From: an uncultured SAR86 cluster bacterium
GTDB lineage: Bacteria > Pseudomonadota > Gammaproteobacteria > Magnimaribacterales > D2472
Direction of reading: 5' to 3'
Length of the DNA stretch: 63,857 bases
NCBI GenBank assembly: GCA_902518715.1
Contig: CABYHU010000005.1
Coordinates: 1 to 63,857 of the forward strand
Shown: one piece after another, positions 10,301 to 18,836 of the stretch
Position numbering within the stretch: position 1 is the first letter of the stretch
Layout: every line of letters starts with the position of its first letter
Made by a program: the position numbers and the translations under genes
The notes under the pieces: generated by a model
Told to the model about the DNA's origin: nothing
The model's database searches: none
What the model saw: the letters and a program-made list of their open reading frames with translations, nothing else

Positions 10301-10401
10301 ACTACAACAACTTCTTCAACATCAGACTCCGATTCGTCCTGAGCAAAAAGAAATGTAACTGGAAGTAAAAGTAAAATCGAAAAAAGTTTAAGTAACTTCA
10401 T
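7387..10401 (-). CDS. TonB-dependent outer-membrane receptor
   Basis: A 1004-residue outer-membrane receptor. Residues 1-20 are a signal peptide ending at FAQ. A TonB-box-like segment (EEVVVVGSQI) follows at about 29-38, then a plug domain with LPVTVITAEDIESL, a TVTLLNGRRL segment and the YGADAVAGVINTVLK motif. The rest is beta-barrel, ending in the aromatic C-terminus YQRF that BAM recognises. It has the large size common in receptors for carbohydrate, peptide or other organic oligomers, but the ligand cannot be assigned. It is monocistronic, with its own promoter and terminator. Neighbouring exported GGT and M20 enzymes would fit peptide-derived substrates (inference). Confidence 0.93.
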   Translation of the reverse strand: MKLLKLFSILLLLPVTFLFAQDESESDVEEVVVVGSQIKGAKITGSLPVTVITAEDIESLAVESGEELFADLAENGSNNFNQTDFSGGYNASRGDVGSLDLRNIGTGNTVTLLNGRRLVQSPGYATEWVGGSFVPVSSVNSNTIPVYGAERVEILRDGASAIYGADAVAGVINTVLKDDFDGLTMRVRQNWYDSFDAKDNKVSIQWGQTMSDGSNLSIYFDRYDRERVRGIEDPKWADGDLRRLLPSPDEGGLGAFNDTTWRNASASSVWAQFYEGSNIFTIYRPDDSNCLSNSSSNLYNIPGLDHMCLYDSSSIRAESRTSYGQTYDKRGPLLRNNLVMFYNTTLDNGVEAYSEVSYYKSDSSKQLYGGAPLGMGSSSKNGGNTQPILVPSTNYWLNQLQRPNGDLFVDKEGDHLWFRYFRFNTPRSWDSTRETWRIVQGFRGTYGDWDWDAGLVASKASSEMDNHGRQSMTLLNEALADSTPNAYNPFNAGLNSNEEPFTISIFRNNNTDLYMADIKMSNPSVYSMPAGDVAVLVGAEVRAESMEDLRDPRINGTIVYSTPPEAANQSTFPYISDVVNSSPSPNTTGDRVVASLFAEAQVPLLESLDAQFALRVENADDYGTNTVGKVALGYAPNSWFKLRTSNSTSFRAPNLITVNEGLVVRNNSQEDPLYTKAIGENYENYSIQRVAKGNDALEGEESTNASIGLVLTPGDNWIITVDKWQIEQESVVGLFGERNHMLLDTLIRVNGGVNECIGNPFVIRGDFIPDDDPESPTYNATWDPNLCQVGTVQRVEDVYVNLDDRTLEGTDYAIEYSVDTDYGSFSAKFMSVQFDSFEQDAGALTQQLFDAAGPGGALEGLISPSGFGDLLGTYDRRAYPEYKDTMRLAWKHNGFDMYLSGTEIASFREIAVTNNAKDSSGNYVCSGTTSYSGGNCGENWLVESMMTLNLTLGYKFKNGLRVRGQIRNLEDTRAPLADEYTWGFVGDVHSDYGRSYAIEFYQRF

Positions 10402-10435
10402 ATTTCCCCCATTAATTTATTTAAAAATTCCTTAT

Positions 10436-10464
10436 TTTATAACTTAAATCAGGGTTTAAATCAA
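10436..10464 (-). promoter_or_regulatory. Promoter of the TonB receptor gene
   Basis: The minus strand shows TTGATT (10459-10464), a 17-base spacer and TATAAA (10436-10441). It predicts a leader of about 28 nt carrying the GGGGG ribosome-binding site just before the ATG. Confidence 0.6.
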
Positions 10465-10495
10465 ATAAGATGAATAAACACTAGGGCTTATAGAC

Positions 10496-11938
10496 CTAGT
10501 TATTTAATCGATATTCTAGAGGTGGACTTCGATCACCTAGAAGAGGGTAGTAGGAGAAATCTTCACCTCGCTTCAATATAAGTTCTTTTTTGGAATCTTC
10601 TATAATTTTTGGATCTAAGAAGATATCTTTTGCAGAGTTAGTTAAAACTTCTGCAGCTAATTTTGCGCCCTTTAATCCAATTGAAGTTCCGCCAGATGCA
10701 ACTGCTTGCCAAGAATGTGCAGCTGTGCCTGGAACCCATGTAGCTGTTCTAAAACCACCAGTTGGAACTAACCATGTTAAATCACCAACATCAGTTGATC
10801 CGTAGGTATGAGTAACTGCATATTCTTTGATCATTTTTTGAGATCCAAGCTGAAGAGAGGGAGAAACTAAAGTTTGATAAATTTCCTCAGCAAATTTTTC
10901 TTCTTCTTCGCTATAGCTTATTCCACCTAACTCAGAGAGATTCTTATGGATCATTTTTTGAAGTGTTTCATTAGGTAATACAGCATAGTTCCCATGCATT
11001 ACTTCATACGACATAGATGTTTCTGTTCCTAAAGCAGCCCCTTCAGCAGCTTTTACAACCCTTTGAAAAAGCTCATCAACAACATTCATCCTAGGATGAC
11101 GGACATAGTAGTAAACTTCTGCCTCATCAGGAACAACATTTGGAGCAAGGCCTCCTTTTGTAATTACATAATGGATTCTAGATTCTTGGGGAACATGCTC
11201 CCTCATCATATTTACCATCATATTCATCGCCTCTACACCGTCTAATGCAGACCTACCTTTTTCAGGAGCACTTGCTGCATGAGCAGAGATGCCACTGAAG
11301 GTAAATTTCCCTGATTTATTTGAATTACTTGATTGCGCATCTGCTGAGTTACCACTTGCAGGGTGCCAATGTAAAACTATATCAACATCATCAAAATAAC
11401 CATCCCTTGCGATGTAAACCTTTCCAGATCCCCCTTCCTCAGCAGGAGTTCCATAGAATCTTATGGTTCCAGGTGTCCCAGATTCTTCCAACCATTCTTT
11501 AATAGCAACCACTGCCCATGCTGAAGCAGCTCCAAAAAGATGATGACCGCAGGCATGTCCATTGGCAGAACTCAAACCCTCAGCTGTTTTAAAGGGAACG
11601 TTTTGTTGAGATAGTCCAGGCAAAGCATCAAATTCTCCTAATATACCTAATATCGGACCACCATTATTATATTCAGCAATAAAAGCAGTGGGTATTCCTG
11701 CAATACCAGATTGGATAGTAAAGCCACTATCTTCGAGTTCTTGTTGCAAAAGGCCTGAACTTTTTTCCTCTAAGTAGCCAAGCTCGGCATATTCCCATAT
11801 TTTGAGAGCTACATCTTCAAATCTTTCTTGATGGTCATCAACAGGTGACGATATTAAGTTTTGTGTTGTAAAGATAATAAAGATTGTTAATAAGAAACGA
11901 TTTGTCCAGCTTTGAATCCTACTTTCTTTCCTACCCAT
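10496..11938 (-). CDS. M20 family amidohydrolase (AbgB-like), exported
   Basis: Zinc-dependent amidohydrolase of the M20D type, most like aminobenzoyl-glutamate hydrolase subunit B. An N-terminal hydrophobic stretch at about residues 13-31 suggests export. Metal-site motifs are GEFDALPG (101-108), NGHACGHH (126-133), and TPAEEGG with Glu167/Glu168. A dimerisation domain begins near GISAHAASAPEKG. It should cleave an N-acyl amino acid or aminoacyl conjugate. The start is uncertain: the only ATG that includes the signal lies 52 bases inside the end of the upstream thiolase-like gene, an unusually long same-strand overlap. The substrate is unknown. Confidence 0.88.
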   Translation of the reverse strand: MGRKESRIQSWTNRFLLTIFIIFTTQNLISSPVDDHQERFEDVALKIWEYAELGYLEEKSSGLLQQELEDSGFTIQSGIAGIPTAFIAEYNNGGPILGILGEFDALPGLSQQNVPFKTAEGLSSANGHACGHHLFGAASAWAVVAIKEWLEESGTPGTIRFYGTPAEEGGSGKVYIARDGYFDDVDIVLHWHPASGNSADAQSSNSNKSGKFTFSGISAHAASAPEKGRSALDGVEAMNMMVNMMREHVPQESRIHYVITKGGLAPNVVPDEAEVYYYVRHPRMNVVDELFQRVVKAAEGAALGTETSMSYEVMHGNYAVLPNETLQKMIHKNLSELGGISYSEEEEKFAEEIYQTLVSPSLQLGSQKMIKEYAVTHTYGSTDVGDLTWLVPTGGFRTATWVPGTAAHSWQAVASGGTSIGLKGAKLAAEVLTNSAKDIFLDPKIIEDSKKELILKRGEDFSYYPLLGDRSPPLEYRLNN

Positions 11939-13344
11939 TCCTTCTCCAGTAATAAATTTATAAATTCTTTGTCATGAGAAGAAACAACTTTGCGATGTTT
12001 CCTTTCATCATCTAGATATAAAACTGCTTTTTGAACATTTTCACTTTCATCAATGACAGTATAACCAATTATCTCACCTTCGCCCTCGGTAATATTCGAT
12101 AATTTAATTGGACTTTCATCAAGTTTTGCTTTCTCAGTTACATCATCAAAAACAAACTGCTCTTGATATTCATTACCCCAAACGCAAAAAGATTGCTTTG
12201 TCATCATTCCTGATACTCCAGTTACAAGCCCATGCTTAACTTCTGAGGCTCTAATTTTTTCAATCATTTTTACAGTTGAGTGAAGCACAAAGCTATTAAG
12301 AGGACCTCCCGCATAAGGCATAGATCCAGTTATTGTTTTAGGTATTTCACTACTAAGATCTAAAGATTTTGAGAACATTTTCACAGCAGCTGGAAAGCAA
12401 CTGTATAAGTCATATGCATCTAAAATGATATTAAATCTCTCCATTATCTTATTTATTGAGTTTGCAGCATATCTCATGCCAAGAGACTCAAAGAGTTTCG
12501 GTCTTTGCTGAACAGCTATCATGTGATTATTTTCTGATGACGCAATTGGATAAACTCTTTTTTTGTTATCTATTTCTAATTCATTGGCTAATTCTTCACT
12601 ACAAATTATTAAAGCAGCAGACTGATTAACATTCCAGCTTGTGCAGTGAAGTTTGTTATATGGATAAGCAAGCATTTTATTTTTTTTGCTTGTATTTAAT
12701 ATTTCCTCTTTTGAATATGGATGATCTAACCAGCCATTTTTATTATTAGATGCAACTTTTGAAAACTCTTCATACATTGATGCAATTTTATTTTGATGTT
12801 CTGCAATTTTTTCGCCATCATTTTTTCTTATAGCTGTCTCCATTGTAGCGTAATAACCAACCGCCATGGCTCCTAACTCTGCAAGCTCCTCATCTCCATA
12901 AAGATCTTCTTTTGCTTTAATATAAAAATCAGGGTTTTCATCAAGCTGAGTTTCAAAATATTCTTTTTTTTCTATTACAGATCTAAGTTGCTTGTACCTA
13001 GCTTCACCACCAAGAATAATCGATGCATTAATTTCACCATTTTCAATTCTTAGACAAGCTTCATTAATAAGGTTTTGTTGCAGAACTCCTATTTTAGTTA
13101 TGTAAGTAGTTGGTATATTCTTAAAATCATTATTCTTTGCAATCCATTTGCCAGGATCTCTATATCTCCAAAAACCCTTTGGAATCCTAATTTCATCAAT
13201 ATGATCTTTAACTAATTTGTTTCCTGAATCAGATAAAGCTTCTTTCACCGCTTGATCCATAAGAGCAAGGGCCTCATCAAGATTTTCAAAGTTACCTTTT
13301 TGTTGAATGGCAGAGATGCCAATCACTACCGATCTATTTTTCAT
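11887..13344 (-). CDS. Thiolase-like protein type 1 (TLP1-like), apparently lacking the catalytic cysteine
   Basis: A 485-residue thiolase-superfamily protein of the SCP2-thiolase branch. Recognisable elements are an IILGGEA strand, CTSWNVNQSAALIICSEE, GGPLNSFVLHST and TGVSGMMTKQSFCVWG. Where thiolases carry the nucleophilic Cys (about 17 residues before the GE turn), this protein has Gly or Val. The last ~75 residues form an extra small domain (from about SPIKLSNITEGEG) as in mycobacterial TLP1. It may bind acyl-CoA without thiolysis, or act in a non-thiolase reaction. It lies five bases after fabI, suggesting a fatty-acid-related operon. Annotation pipelines would probably label it acetyl-CoA acetyltransferase. 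Confidence 0.8.
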   Translation of the reverse strand: MKNRSVVIGISAIQQKGNFENLDEALALMDQAVKEALSDSGNKLVKDHIDEIRIPKGFWRYRDPGKWIAKNNDFKNIPTTYITKIGVLQQNLINEACLRIENGEINASIILGGEARYKQLRSVIEKKEYFETQLDENPDFYIKAKEDLYGDEELAELGAMAVGYYATMETAIRKNDGEKIAEHQNKIASMYEEFSKVASNNKNGWLDHPYSKEEILNTSKKNKMLAYPYNKLHCTSWNVNQSAALIICSEELANELEIDNKKRVYPIASSENNHMIAVQQRPKLFESLGMRYAANSINKIMERFNIILDAYDLYSCFPAAVKMFSKSLDLSSEIPKTITGSMPYAGGPLNSFVLHSTVKMIEKIRASEVKHGLVTGVSGMMTKQSFCVWGNEYQEQFVFDDVTEKAKLDESPIKLSNITEGEGEIIGYTVIDESENVQKAVLYLDDERKHRKVVSSHDKEFINLLLEKEWVGKKVGFKAGQIVSY

Positions 13345-13349
13345 TTATT

Positions 13350-14135
13350 TTATTCTTTTGAAGGAAATAAGGACATTGCAGAAGTGTTAAAGCCTGCATC
13401 AACATATGTAATCTCACCAGTAATTCCGCTAGCTAAATCAGAACATAAAAAAGCAGCTACATTCCCAACTTCCTCTGTGGTGACTGCTCTGCCTAAGGGA
13501 GCTCTATCCGCATATTCTTTAAGCATGCTTCTAAAATTCTTCACACCCGATGCTGCCAGAGTTTTTATTGGACCAGCAGAGATTGCATTAACTCTAATTC
13601 CTTTTTTACCCAATGATGCAGCAAGAAATCTAGTATTAGCCTCAAGACTAGCCTTTGCAAGACCCATAACATTATAGTTCGGAAGCGATTGGATAGATCC
13701 TAGGTAAGTTAATGTAAGAAGGGCAGCATTCTCACTGAGAATAGGTAATGAACTTTTTGCAAGCGCAGTAAAGCTGTATGAACTTATATCATGAGCTATT
13801 TGAAAGCCTTCTCTGGTTGTAACTTCAGTAAAATCTCCATCAAGCTGATCTGAAGGTGCAAAACCTATTGAATGTACAATTCCATCTAAAGTTCCCCATT
13901 CGTCTGCTAACTGAGAAAAGGTTCTATCAATGGATTTATCACATGCAACATCACACTCAATGAGAGTTTTAACTCCAAGTTCATCTGCAATAGGCTTTAT
14001 TTTCTTTAACAGACGTTCATTTTGATATGCAAAAGCAAGCTCAGCCCCATTTTTGCTCATACTTTGGGCAATTCCATTAGCAATTGAAAATTTATTCGCA
14101 ATTCCGGTGATTAAGATCTTTTTATTATTTAGCAT
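13350..14135 (-). CDS. fabI: Enoyl-[acyl-carrier-protein] reductase (NADH)
   Basis: Final reductive step of each cycle of type II fatty-acid synthesis. It has the SDR-like fold with the FabI-specific N-terminal pattern [17 protein letters not shown] and catalytic Tyr144, Tyr154 and Lys161 (YNVMGLAK), matching E. coli Tyr146/Tyr156/Lys163. Length is 261 residues, standard. A TATAAT -10 on the minus strand (14157-14162) predicts a short leader of about 15 nt without a clear Shine-Dalgarno sequence. The thiolase-like and M20 genes follow closely and may be cotranscribed. Confidence 0.96.
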   Translation of the reverse strand: MLNNKKILITGIANKFSIANGIAQSMSKNGAELAFAYQNERLLKKIKPIADELGVKTLIECDVACDKSIDRTFSQLADEWGTLDGIVHSIGFAPSDQLDGDFTEVTTREGFQIAHDISSYSFTALAKSSLPILSENAALLTLTYLGSIQSLPNYNVMGLAKASLEANTRFLAASLGKKGIRVNAISAGPIKTLAASGVKNFRSMLKEYADRAPLGRAVTTEEVGNVAAFLCSDLASGITGEITYVDAGFNTSAMSLFPSKE

Positions 14136-14156
14136 TTTTCAATATGTCAAGTCGAG

Positions 14157-14162
14157 ATTATA
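14157..14162 (-). promoter_or_regulatory. -10 element of fabI
   Basis: TATAAT on the minus strand, 21 bases before the fabI ATG. The -35 region overlaps that of the divergent TonB receptor promoter and has no good consensus. Confidence 0.45.
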
Positions 14163-14179
14163 AGCTAATTACACAATTG

Positions 14180-14208
14180 TTTACATAAATTATAAATTCT
14201 GCTTATAT
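14180..14208 (+). promoter_or_regulatory. Promoter of the second TonB receptor gene
   Basis: TTTACA (14180-14185), 17-base spacer, TTATAT (14203-14208). The transcript would start near 14215, giving a leader of about 60 nt that contains two inverted repeats before the AAAGGGGA ribosome-binding site. Confidence 0.6.
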
Positions 14209-14221
14209 ACGCATGTTATAT

Positions 14222-14255
14222 GGCAGAAATGCCGAATATATAAACGTTTATATAT
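14222..14255 (+). promoter_or_regulatory. Leader inverted repeats: GAAA-tetraloop hairpin and 20-bp perfect palindrome
   Basis: GGCA-GAAA-TGCC (14222-14233) forms a small stem with a GNRA-type loop. Three bases later comes a perfect 20-bp palindrome centred on 14245/14246 (half-site ATATATAAAC). Both lie between the predicted transcription start and the ribosome-binding site, so they could be a repressor operator or RNA structures. Confidence 0.5.
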
Positions 14256-14275
14256 AACTTTTAAAGGGGAAGTAT

Positions 14276-17200
14276 ATGAAAATTAATAAACTAACTTTGT
14301 TATTTGGTTTAGTATTTTCTTTTGCCGCTATACCTTTTTCAGCTCTTGCGCAAGATGATGTTGAAGAAGTTGTGGTTACTGGTACAAGGATTGCTGATCC
14401 AAACGTAACAAGTTCATCACAGATCACAAGTATCGATGGTGAGGAATTGTTAGTCAGAGGTATTACGAGGGTTGAGGATTATCTTAATGATCTTCCACAA
14501 ATCTCACCTGGACAATCAATTACTAACTCCAATGGTGCTTCTGGTACTGCTACTGCGAACTTAAGAAACTTAGGTTGTTCAAGAACTCTTGTTCTAATGA
14601 ATGGTCGAAGAATGGTTTCTGGTACGACTGGTGGTGGAAACTGTGCTGACTTGAACACTGTTCCAACACTCTTATTGGATAAGGTTGAAGTTTTAACTGG
14701 TGGTGCATCATCCGTTTACGGTTCCGATGCGGTTGCTGGTGTTGTTAACTTCATCTTAGATGATGAGTTTGTAGGAATGAAAACAAGCTTTTTTAATGGC
14801 TTTTATCAGCATAAGAATGACAATAGTTCTCTTAGAGACTTAGTTGCTTCATATGACTATGCTTTAGCGCCCAAAGATGTAACTACAGGAGATACTGAAA
14901 AAGTTTCAGTAGCTTTCGGTGGTGAGATCGATGGTGGAAGAGGTCACATAACAGCTTACATGGAACATACTGACACAAAACCTATTCTTCAAGGTGAATA
15001 TGATATTAGTGCTTGTGCGCTAAGATCAGGTGCAAGTGGTTGTGGTGGTTCATCAACAATACCTCCAGGTAGATGGGCTGACTTTGGATCACTTGACAGC
15101 ATGGGATTCACAAGAAGAGACGGTGTTGTTGATGCTAATGGTAAAACACCAAGAGTAGATTGGAAATTATTAGGAAATGAGTTTGTACCAAGAGATGGTC
15201 AAGCTTACAACTATAATCCAACAAACTTCTTCCAAAGACCTGATGACAGAATGAATGCTGGCTTCTTTGGAAAATATGAAGTCTCTGATAATGCTGAAGT
15301 ATATGTTGAGTCTTCATTTATGAAGTCTGAATCAAATGCTCAGATTGCATACTCTGGTACTTTTGGAAATATTGAGCAAATTCCATGCTATAACCCGCTT
15401 TTATCTGCACAAATTCATCAAGTTATTTGTGGAGATTATGTTGGTATGGCAGGAAGTCATGCTCCTGACTTTGCAACAGCTGCAGAGGCTTTAGCATATA
15501 TCTCAAATCTTCAATTAAGTATTGGAACAGTAGTGAACGGTGAAACAATTATTGACTACAGATCACCTTTAACTTCTCTAAAAAGAAATGTTGAAGGAAA
15601 TCCTAGACAATCAATTTTTAACTACAAAAGCTTTACCAATACTGTTGGTGTTAGGGGAGATATAAATGATGATTGGTCTTATGACGTTTATTATCAGACA
15701 TCCATTGTCAACTATGCTAACGAGTATAGAAATGATCTTTCAGTTACTAATATCAACAGAGCTGTTGATGTAATTTCTGTAGCAGGTGTACCAACTTGTG
15801 TGTCAGTTCTGAACGGAACAGATACATCATGTATTCCTTACAACCTATTCCAAGGTGGACAGCCTGGTGACGGTGGAATCGATGGCGTAAGAGCAGGTGG
15901 TCAAGAACTACAGAATTATATAGCTAACGGTACTTATATTAACGGTGACGGGGAGCAAACAACCTTTACTGCATTTGTAAACGGCAGCTTGAACCTAACA
16001 GTTCCAGGTGCACCTGGTTCAGTTTCAATGGTAGCTGGATTTGAGTCAAGAGAGCTTTCTTCTGACTTTAGACCTGACTTACCAAGCAGAACTGGAGATA
16101 GATCTGGTTCAGGTGGTGCTACGCTTCCATTAGGTGGTGAGTACGATGTGGATGAAATGTTTGTTGAGTTTGGTATTCCTATAACGGATACTGTAAGTAT
16201 GGATGCAGGATTTAGAACTGCTGACTACTCAACAGGAAATGACACAACTGCTTATAAAATTGGTGCATATTGGACAGTGAACGATAAAGTCTCGATCAGA
16301 GGTTCTTTCCAAACTGCTCAAAGACACGCAAATATGGCTGAACTATATGAAGGAGTAGGCTTTGGTCTTGTAGACTTAGACTATGATCCATGTGGAACAG
16401 ATCCTGATACAGGTGCGGCTCCAATTGCAACGGAGGCACAATGTGTGTTGACTGGTCTAGACCCTTCATTGTATGGATCAGACCTAAAATCACCTGCGGA
16501 CCAATATAATATTCTTTCAGGTGGTAACGTTGATGTTAAACCTGAAGAATCAGAGTCTTTAACAATTGGAGCTGTTTTAACTCCAGTTGATGGACTTACA
16601 CTAACTATCGATTACTTCGATATTACTGTTGAAGACGGTATTGGTTCTGTGTCTGCAAAAACAGCTCTTGATAAATGTATTGAGACTGGTGCTGCAGCTT
16701 TCTGTAACCTTATTAATAGAAGACCAGATAACGGATCTTTATGGTTAACAGGCGGTTATATAAGCACTCAAACAACTAATATTTCAGAAGAATCAACTTC
16801 TGGTCTAGATATTATCTTTGACTATTCTGTTGATACTAACTGGGGTCCTTTAGTAGTTTCAGGTGTAACAACACTTCTAGATTCATATGACATCATTGAA
16901 CTTCCTGGTGAATCAGCTATTGGCTGTGCCGGAAATTGGGGTGGTTCATGTGGAAAAAACCCTATGCCTGAACTTATGGGTTCATATACTGTTGGATTAA
17001 CAACAGATTTTGATACCGATGTGATTCTTGGCGTGAGGTACTTAGGTGAAACTGATGACCTTAATGCTAATGATATTGATTTTGATGCATTTACATACTT
17101 AGATGCTACTGCTATCTACTCAGTAAATGACAACATGTCAGTTACACTTGGCGTAAGTAACTTGCTTGATAAAGAGCCAGGTTACACATCAGATGCTGGA

Positions 17201-17287
17201 ACAGCTCCAGGAAATGGTAATACATTCCCAGGCTATTTCGATGCATTTGGTAGACATATTCACTTATCTATTAATTATTCATATTAA
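14276..17287 (+). CDS. TonB-dependent outer-membrane receptor
   Basis: A 1003-residue receptor. The signal peptide covers about residues 1-25 (ends ALAQ), followed by the TonB-box-like EEVVVTGTRI, a plug with LVLMNGRRM and SSVYGSDAVAGVVNFIL, and a large barrel ending in SINYSY. Several paired cysteines occur in extracellular-loop-like regions (for example near LRSGASGCGG). It belongs to the broad receptor group that typically imports oligosaccharides, peptides or chelates; the ligand is unknown. It is monocistronic, with a clear promoter, a structured leader and a strong terminator. Confidence 0.93.
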   Translation: MKINKLTLLFGLVFSFAAIPFSALAQDDVEEVVVTGTRIADPNVTSSSQITSIDGEELLVRGITRVEDYLNDLPQISPGQSITNSNGASGTATANLRNLGCSRTLVLMNGRRMVSGTTGGGNCADLNTVPTLLLDKVEVLTGGASSVYGSDAVAGVVNFILDDEFVGMKTSFFNGFYQHKNDNSSLRDLVASYDYALAPKDVTTGDTEKVSVAFGGEIDGGRGHITAYMEHTDTKPILQGEYDISACALRSGASGCGGSSTIPPGRWADFGSLDSMGFTRRDGVVDANGKTPRVDWKLLGNEFVPRDGQAYNYNPTNFFQRPDDRMNAGFFGKYEVSDNAEVYVESSFMKSESNAQIAYSGTFGNIEQIPCYNPLLSAQIHQVICGDYVGMAGSHAPDFATAAEALAYISNLQLSIGTVVNGETIIDYRSPLTSLKRNVEGNPRQSIFNYKSFTNTVGVRGDINDDWSYDVYYQTSIVNYANEYRNDLSVTNINRAVDVISVAGVPTCVSVLNGTDTSCIPYNLFQGGQPGDGGIDGVRAGGQELQNYIANGTYINGDGEQTTFTAFVNGSLNLTVPGAPGSVSMVAGFESRELSSDFRPDLPSRTGDRSGSGGATLPLGGEYDVDEMFVEFGIPITDTVSMDAGFRTADYSTGNDTTAYKIGAYWTVNDKVSIRGSFQTAQRHANMAELYEGVGFGLVDLDYDPCGTDPDTGAAPIATEAQCVLTGLDPSLYGSDLKSPADQYNILSGGNVDVKPEESESLTIGAVLTPVDGLTLTIDYFDITVEDGIGSVSAKTALDKCIETGAAAFCNLINRRPDNGSLWLTGGYISTQTTNISEESTSGLDIIFDYSVDTNWGPLVVSGVTTLLDSYDIIELPGESAIGCAGNWGGSCGKNPMPELMGSYTVGLTTDFDTDVILGVRYLGETDDLNANDIDFDAFTYLDATAIYSVNDNMSVTLGVSNLLDKEPGYTSDAGTAPGNGNTFPGYFDAFGRHIHLSINYSY

Positions 17288-17308
17288 TATTTAAGCAATA
17301 TTCAAATA

Positions 17309-17334
17309 GGGGGCTTTTTAGCCCCCTTTTTTTT
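17309..17334 (+). terminator. Rho-independent terminator of the second TonB receptor gene
   Basis: GGGGGCT / AGCCCCC stem with a TTTT loop followed by eight T residues, 22 bases after the stop codon. Confidence 0.95.
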
Positions 17335-17405
17335 AATTTTTATGTTGAAAAATCTTACATATTAATGTCTAATACCACCCTTCTTTTTTATCAAATTAGG
17401 AATAT

Positions 17406-17810
17406 ATGTTAACCAAAGCAAAACTTTTAAGAATGCCAGCAAAGAAGTATATGGCAAAAGAACAACTTGAATTTTTTACAGCTCAACTTACCGAACAAAA
17501 AGCCGAAGCTATTAGTGAAATTGAGAACGCGAGACAAAGACTAAGAGTTCCACCTGAATGTAAAGATGAAGCTGACAGAGCATCATTTGAAATGGATTCA
17601 CAACTTTACTTAAGAATTGTTGATAGAAAATCAAAACTTGTTAAGAAGATTGATTTCGCGCTAAGACGCATTAAAACTGGTGAATATGGCTATTGCATGG
17701 AAACAGGCGAACCTATTGGAATTGAAAGGTTAATAATTAGACCAACTGCTGAATTCTGTGCTGATATCAAGTACATAAATGATGATCAGGAAAAACACTT
17801 CGCTGAGTAA
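17406..17810 (+). CDS. dksA: DksA-type RNA polymerase-binding transcription factor with incomplete zinc site
   Basis: DksA binds the RNA polymerase secondary channel and, with ppGpp, tunes rRNA and amino-acid promoters. The coiled-coil tip acidic motif is retained (DEADRAS, matching DxxDRA). The globular domain has only two of the four zinc cysteines: the first pair reads CMET and the second CADI, so the second Cys of each CxxC is missing. This resembles the zinc-independent DksA2 type of Pseudomonas. At 134 residues it is shorter than E. coli DksA (151). AGGA lies six bases before the ATG. Whether it is the sole DksA of the genome cannot be seen here. Confidence 0.92.
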   Translation: MLTKAKLLRMPAKKYMAKEQLEFFTAQLTEQKAEAISEIENARQRLRVPPECKDEADRASFEMDSQLYLRIVDRKSKLVKKIDFALRRIKTGEYGYCMETGEPIGIERLIIRPTAEFCADIKYINDDQEKHFAE

Positions 17811-17836
17811 AGCCTGATCGAATCAACTTAATTCAA

Positions 17837-17842
17837 TATAAT
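17837..17842 (+). promoter_or_regulatory. -10 element of the MBL-fold hydrolase gene (leaderless arrangement)
   Basis: TATAAT, six bases, ATG; no Shine-Dalgarno sequence. Confidence 0.5.
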
Positions 17843-17848
17843 ATTTCA

Positions 17849-18829
17849 ATGAAAATGATTACATTTTGGATGTTGCTTCATGCTTTATTTTTTAATGCAT
17901 CTCAAGTTTTTGCTGAATATGAGAATACCAATGGCAAACCAATTGAAAAATCTTTTAAGGATCTGCTGGAGTGGTCTACTAATGATGTTGATACAAAGAT
18001 TGATTTCATTGAATTATCTGATGATTGGAAAGATCTTAATTTAGAAGCAGATGACAATTACGCAATTTGGATTGGCCACTCAACATTCTTAATTAAAAAA
18101 AACGGTTACACAATTTTAACTGATCCCGTCTTCTCTGAAAGGGCATCACCATTCAAGAATATAGGACCAAAAAGATTGATACCGCCAGCAATTTCTATTG
18201 GCAGTCTTCCAAACATTGACTTTGTAACCGTAAGTCATAATCACTATGATCATCTAGACACAGCAAGCCTCAAAGAGATCTTTACAAATAATCCTAATGC
18301 TATTTTTTTGGTTCCAGCTGGAGATAAGAGACTGTTGCAAAGAAAGGGATTAAAAAACATTTTCGAGTATGAGTGGTGGGATGGATATAAAGTAAACAAT
18401 CTAGAAATAACATTTACACCAGTCCAGCATTGGTCAAAAAGAGGACTCTTCGATAGAAATAAAAGCTTGTGGGGCGGATGGTTTTTTAAATTTGAAGACT
18501 ATTCTATATTCCATGCTGGTGATACAGGCTATTCAAATGACTTCAAGGAAACAAGATCTAGACTGGGATCACCCAAGTATGCTTTTATTCCTATAGGTGC
18601 TTATGATCCTGAATGGTTTATGGCGGAAAGTCATGTTAATCCAGAAGATGCTGTTCAAATAATGCTTGATTTGGGTGCTGAAAATAGTTTTGGAATGCAT
18701 TGGGCAACTTTTAAGCTCACTGACGAGGATACGTTGGAGCCAAAAGAAAGGTTAGATAGAGCAATCAGTAATATAAATATGGATAATTTCATTGCTCCTA
18801 GCCCAGGTTCAGTTATAAATTTAGATTGA
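17849..18829 (+). CDS. Exported metallo-beta-lactamase-fold hydrolase, NAPE-PLD/RomA-like
   Basis: A 326-residue enzyme with a signal peptide (about 1-22, ending VFA). The family pattern includes IWIGHSTFLI (74-82), TDPVFSERASP (91-101), the metal motif SHNHYDHLD with His130, His132, Asp134 and His135, HAGDTGYS and a late GMHWATF histidine. This combination characterises the NAPE-PLD-like branch (phospholipase D-type hydrolysis of N-acyl phosphatidylethanolamines in animals; bacterial substrates mostly unknown). It would act in the periplasm. It is probably monocistronic. Confidence 0.85.
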   Translation: MKMITFWMLLHALFFNASQVFAEYENTNGKPIEKSFKDLLEWSTNDVDTKIDFIELSDDWKDLNLEADDNYAIWIGHSTFLIKKNGYTILTDPVFSERASPFKNIGPKRLIPPAISIGSLPNIDFVTVSHNHYDHLDTASLKEIFTNNPNAIFLVPAGDKRLLQRKGLKNIFEYEWWDGYKVNNLEITFTPVQHWSKRGLFDRNKSLWGGWFFKFEDYSIFHAGDTGYSNDFKETRSRLGSPKYAFIPIGAYDPEWFMAESHVNPEDAVQIMLDLGAENSFGMHWATFKLTDEDTLEPKERLDRAISNINMDNFIAPSPGSVINLD

Positions 18830-18836
18830 ATAAAGA

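Noticed and set aside
10480-10500. ACTAGG/CCTAGT inverted repeat after the M20 gene
   Set aside because: Six-base stem overlapping the stop codon without a T tract; too weak to call a terminator.
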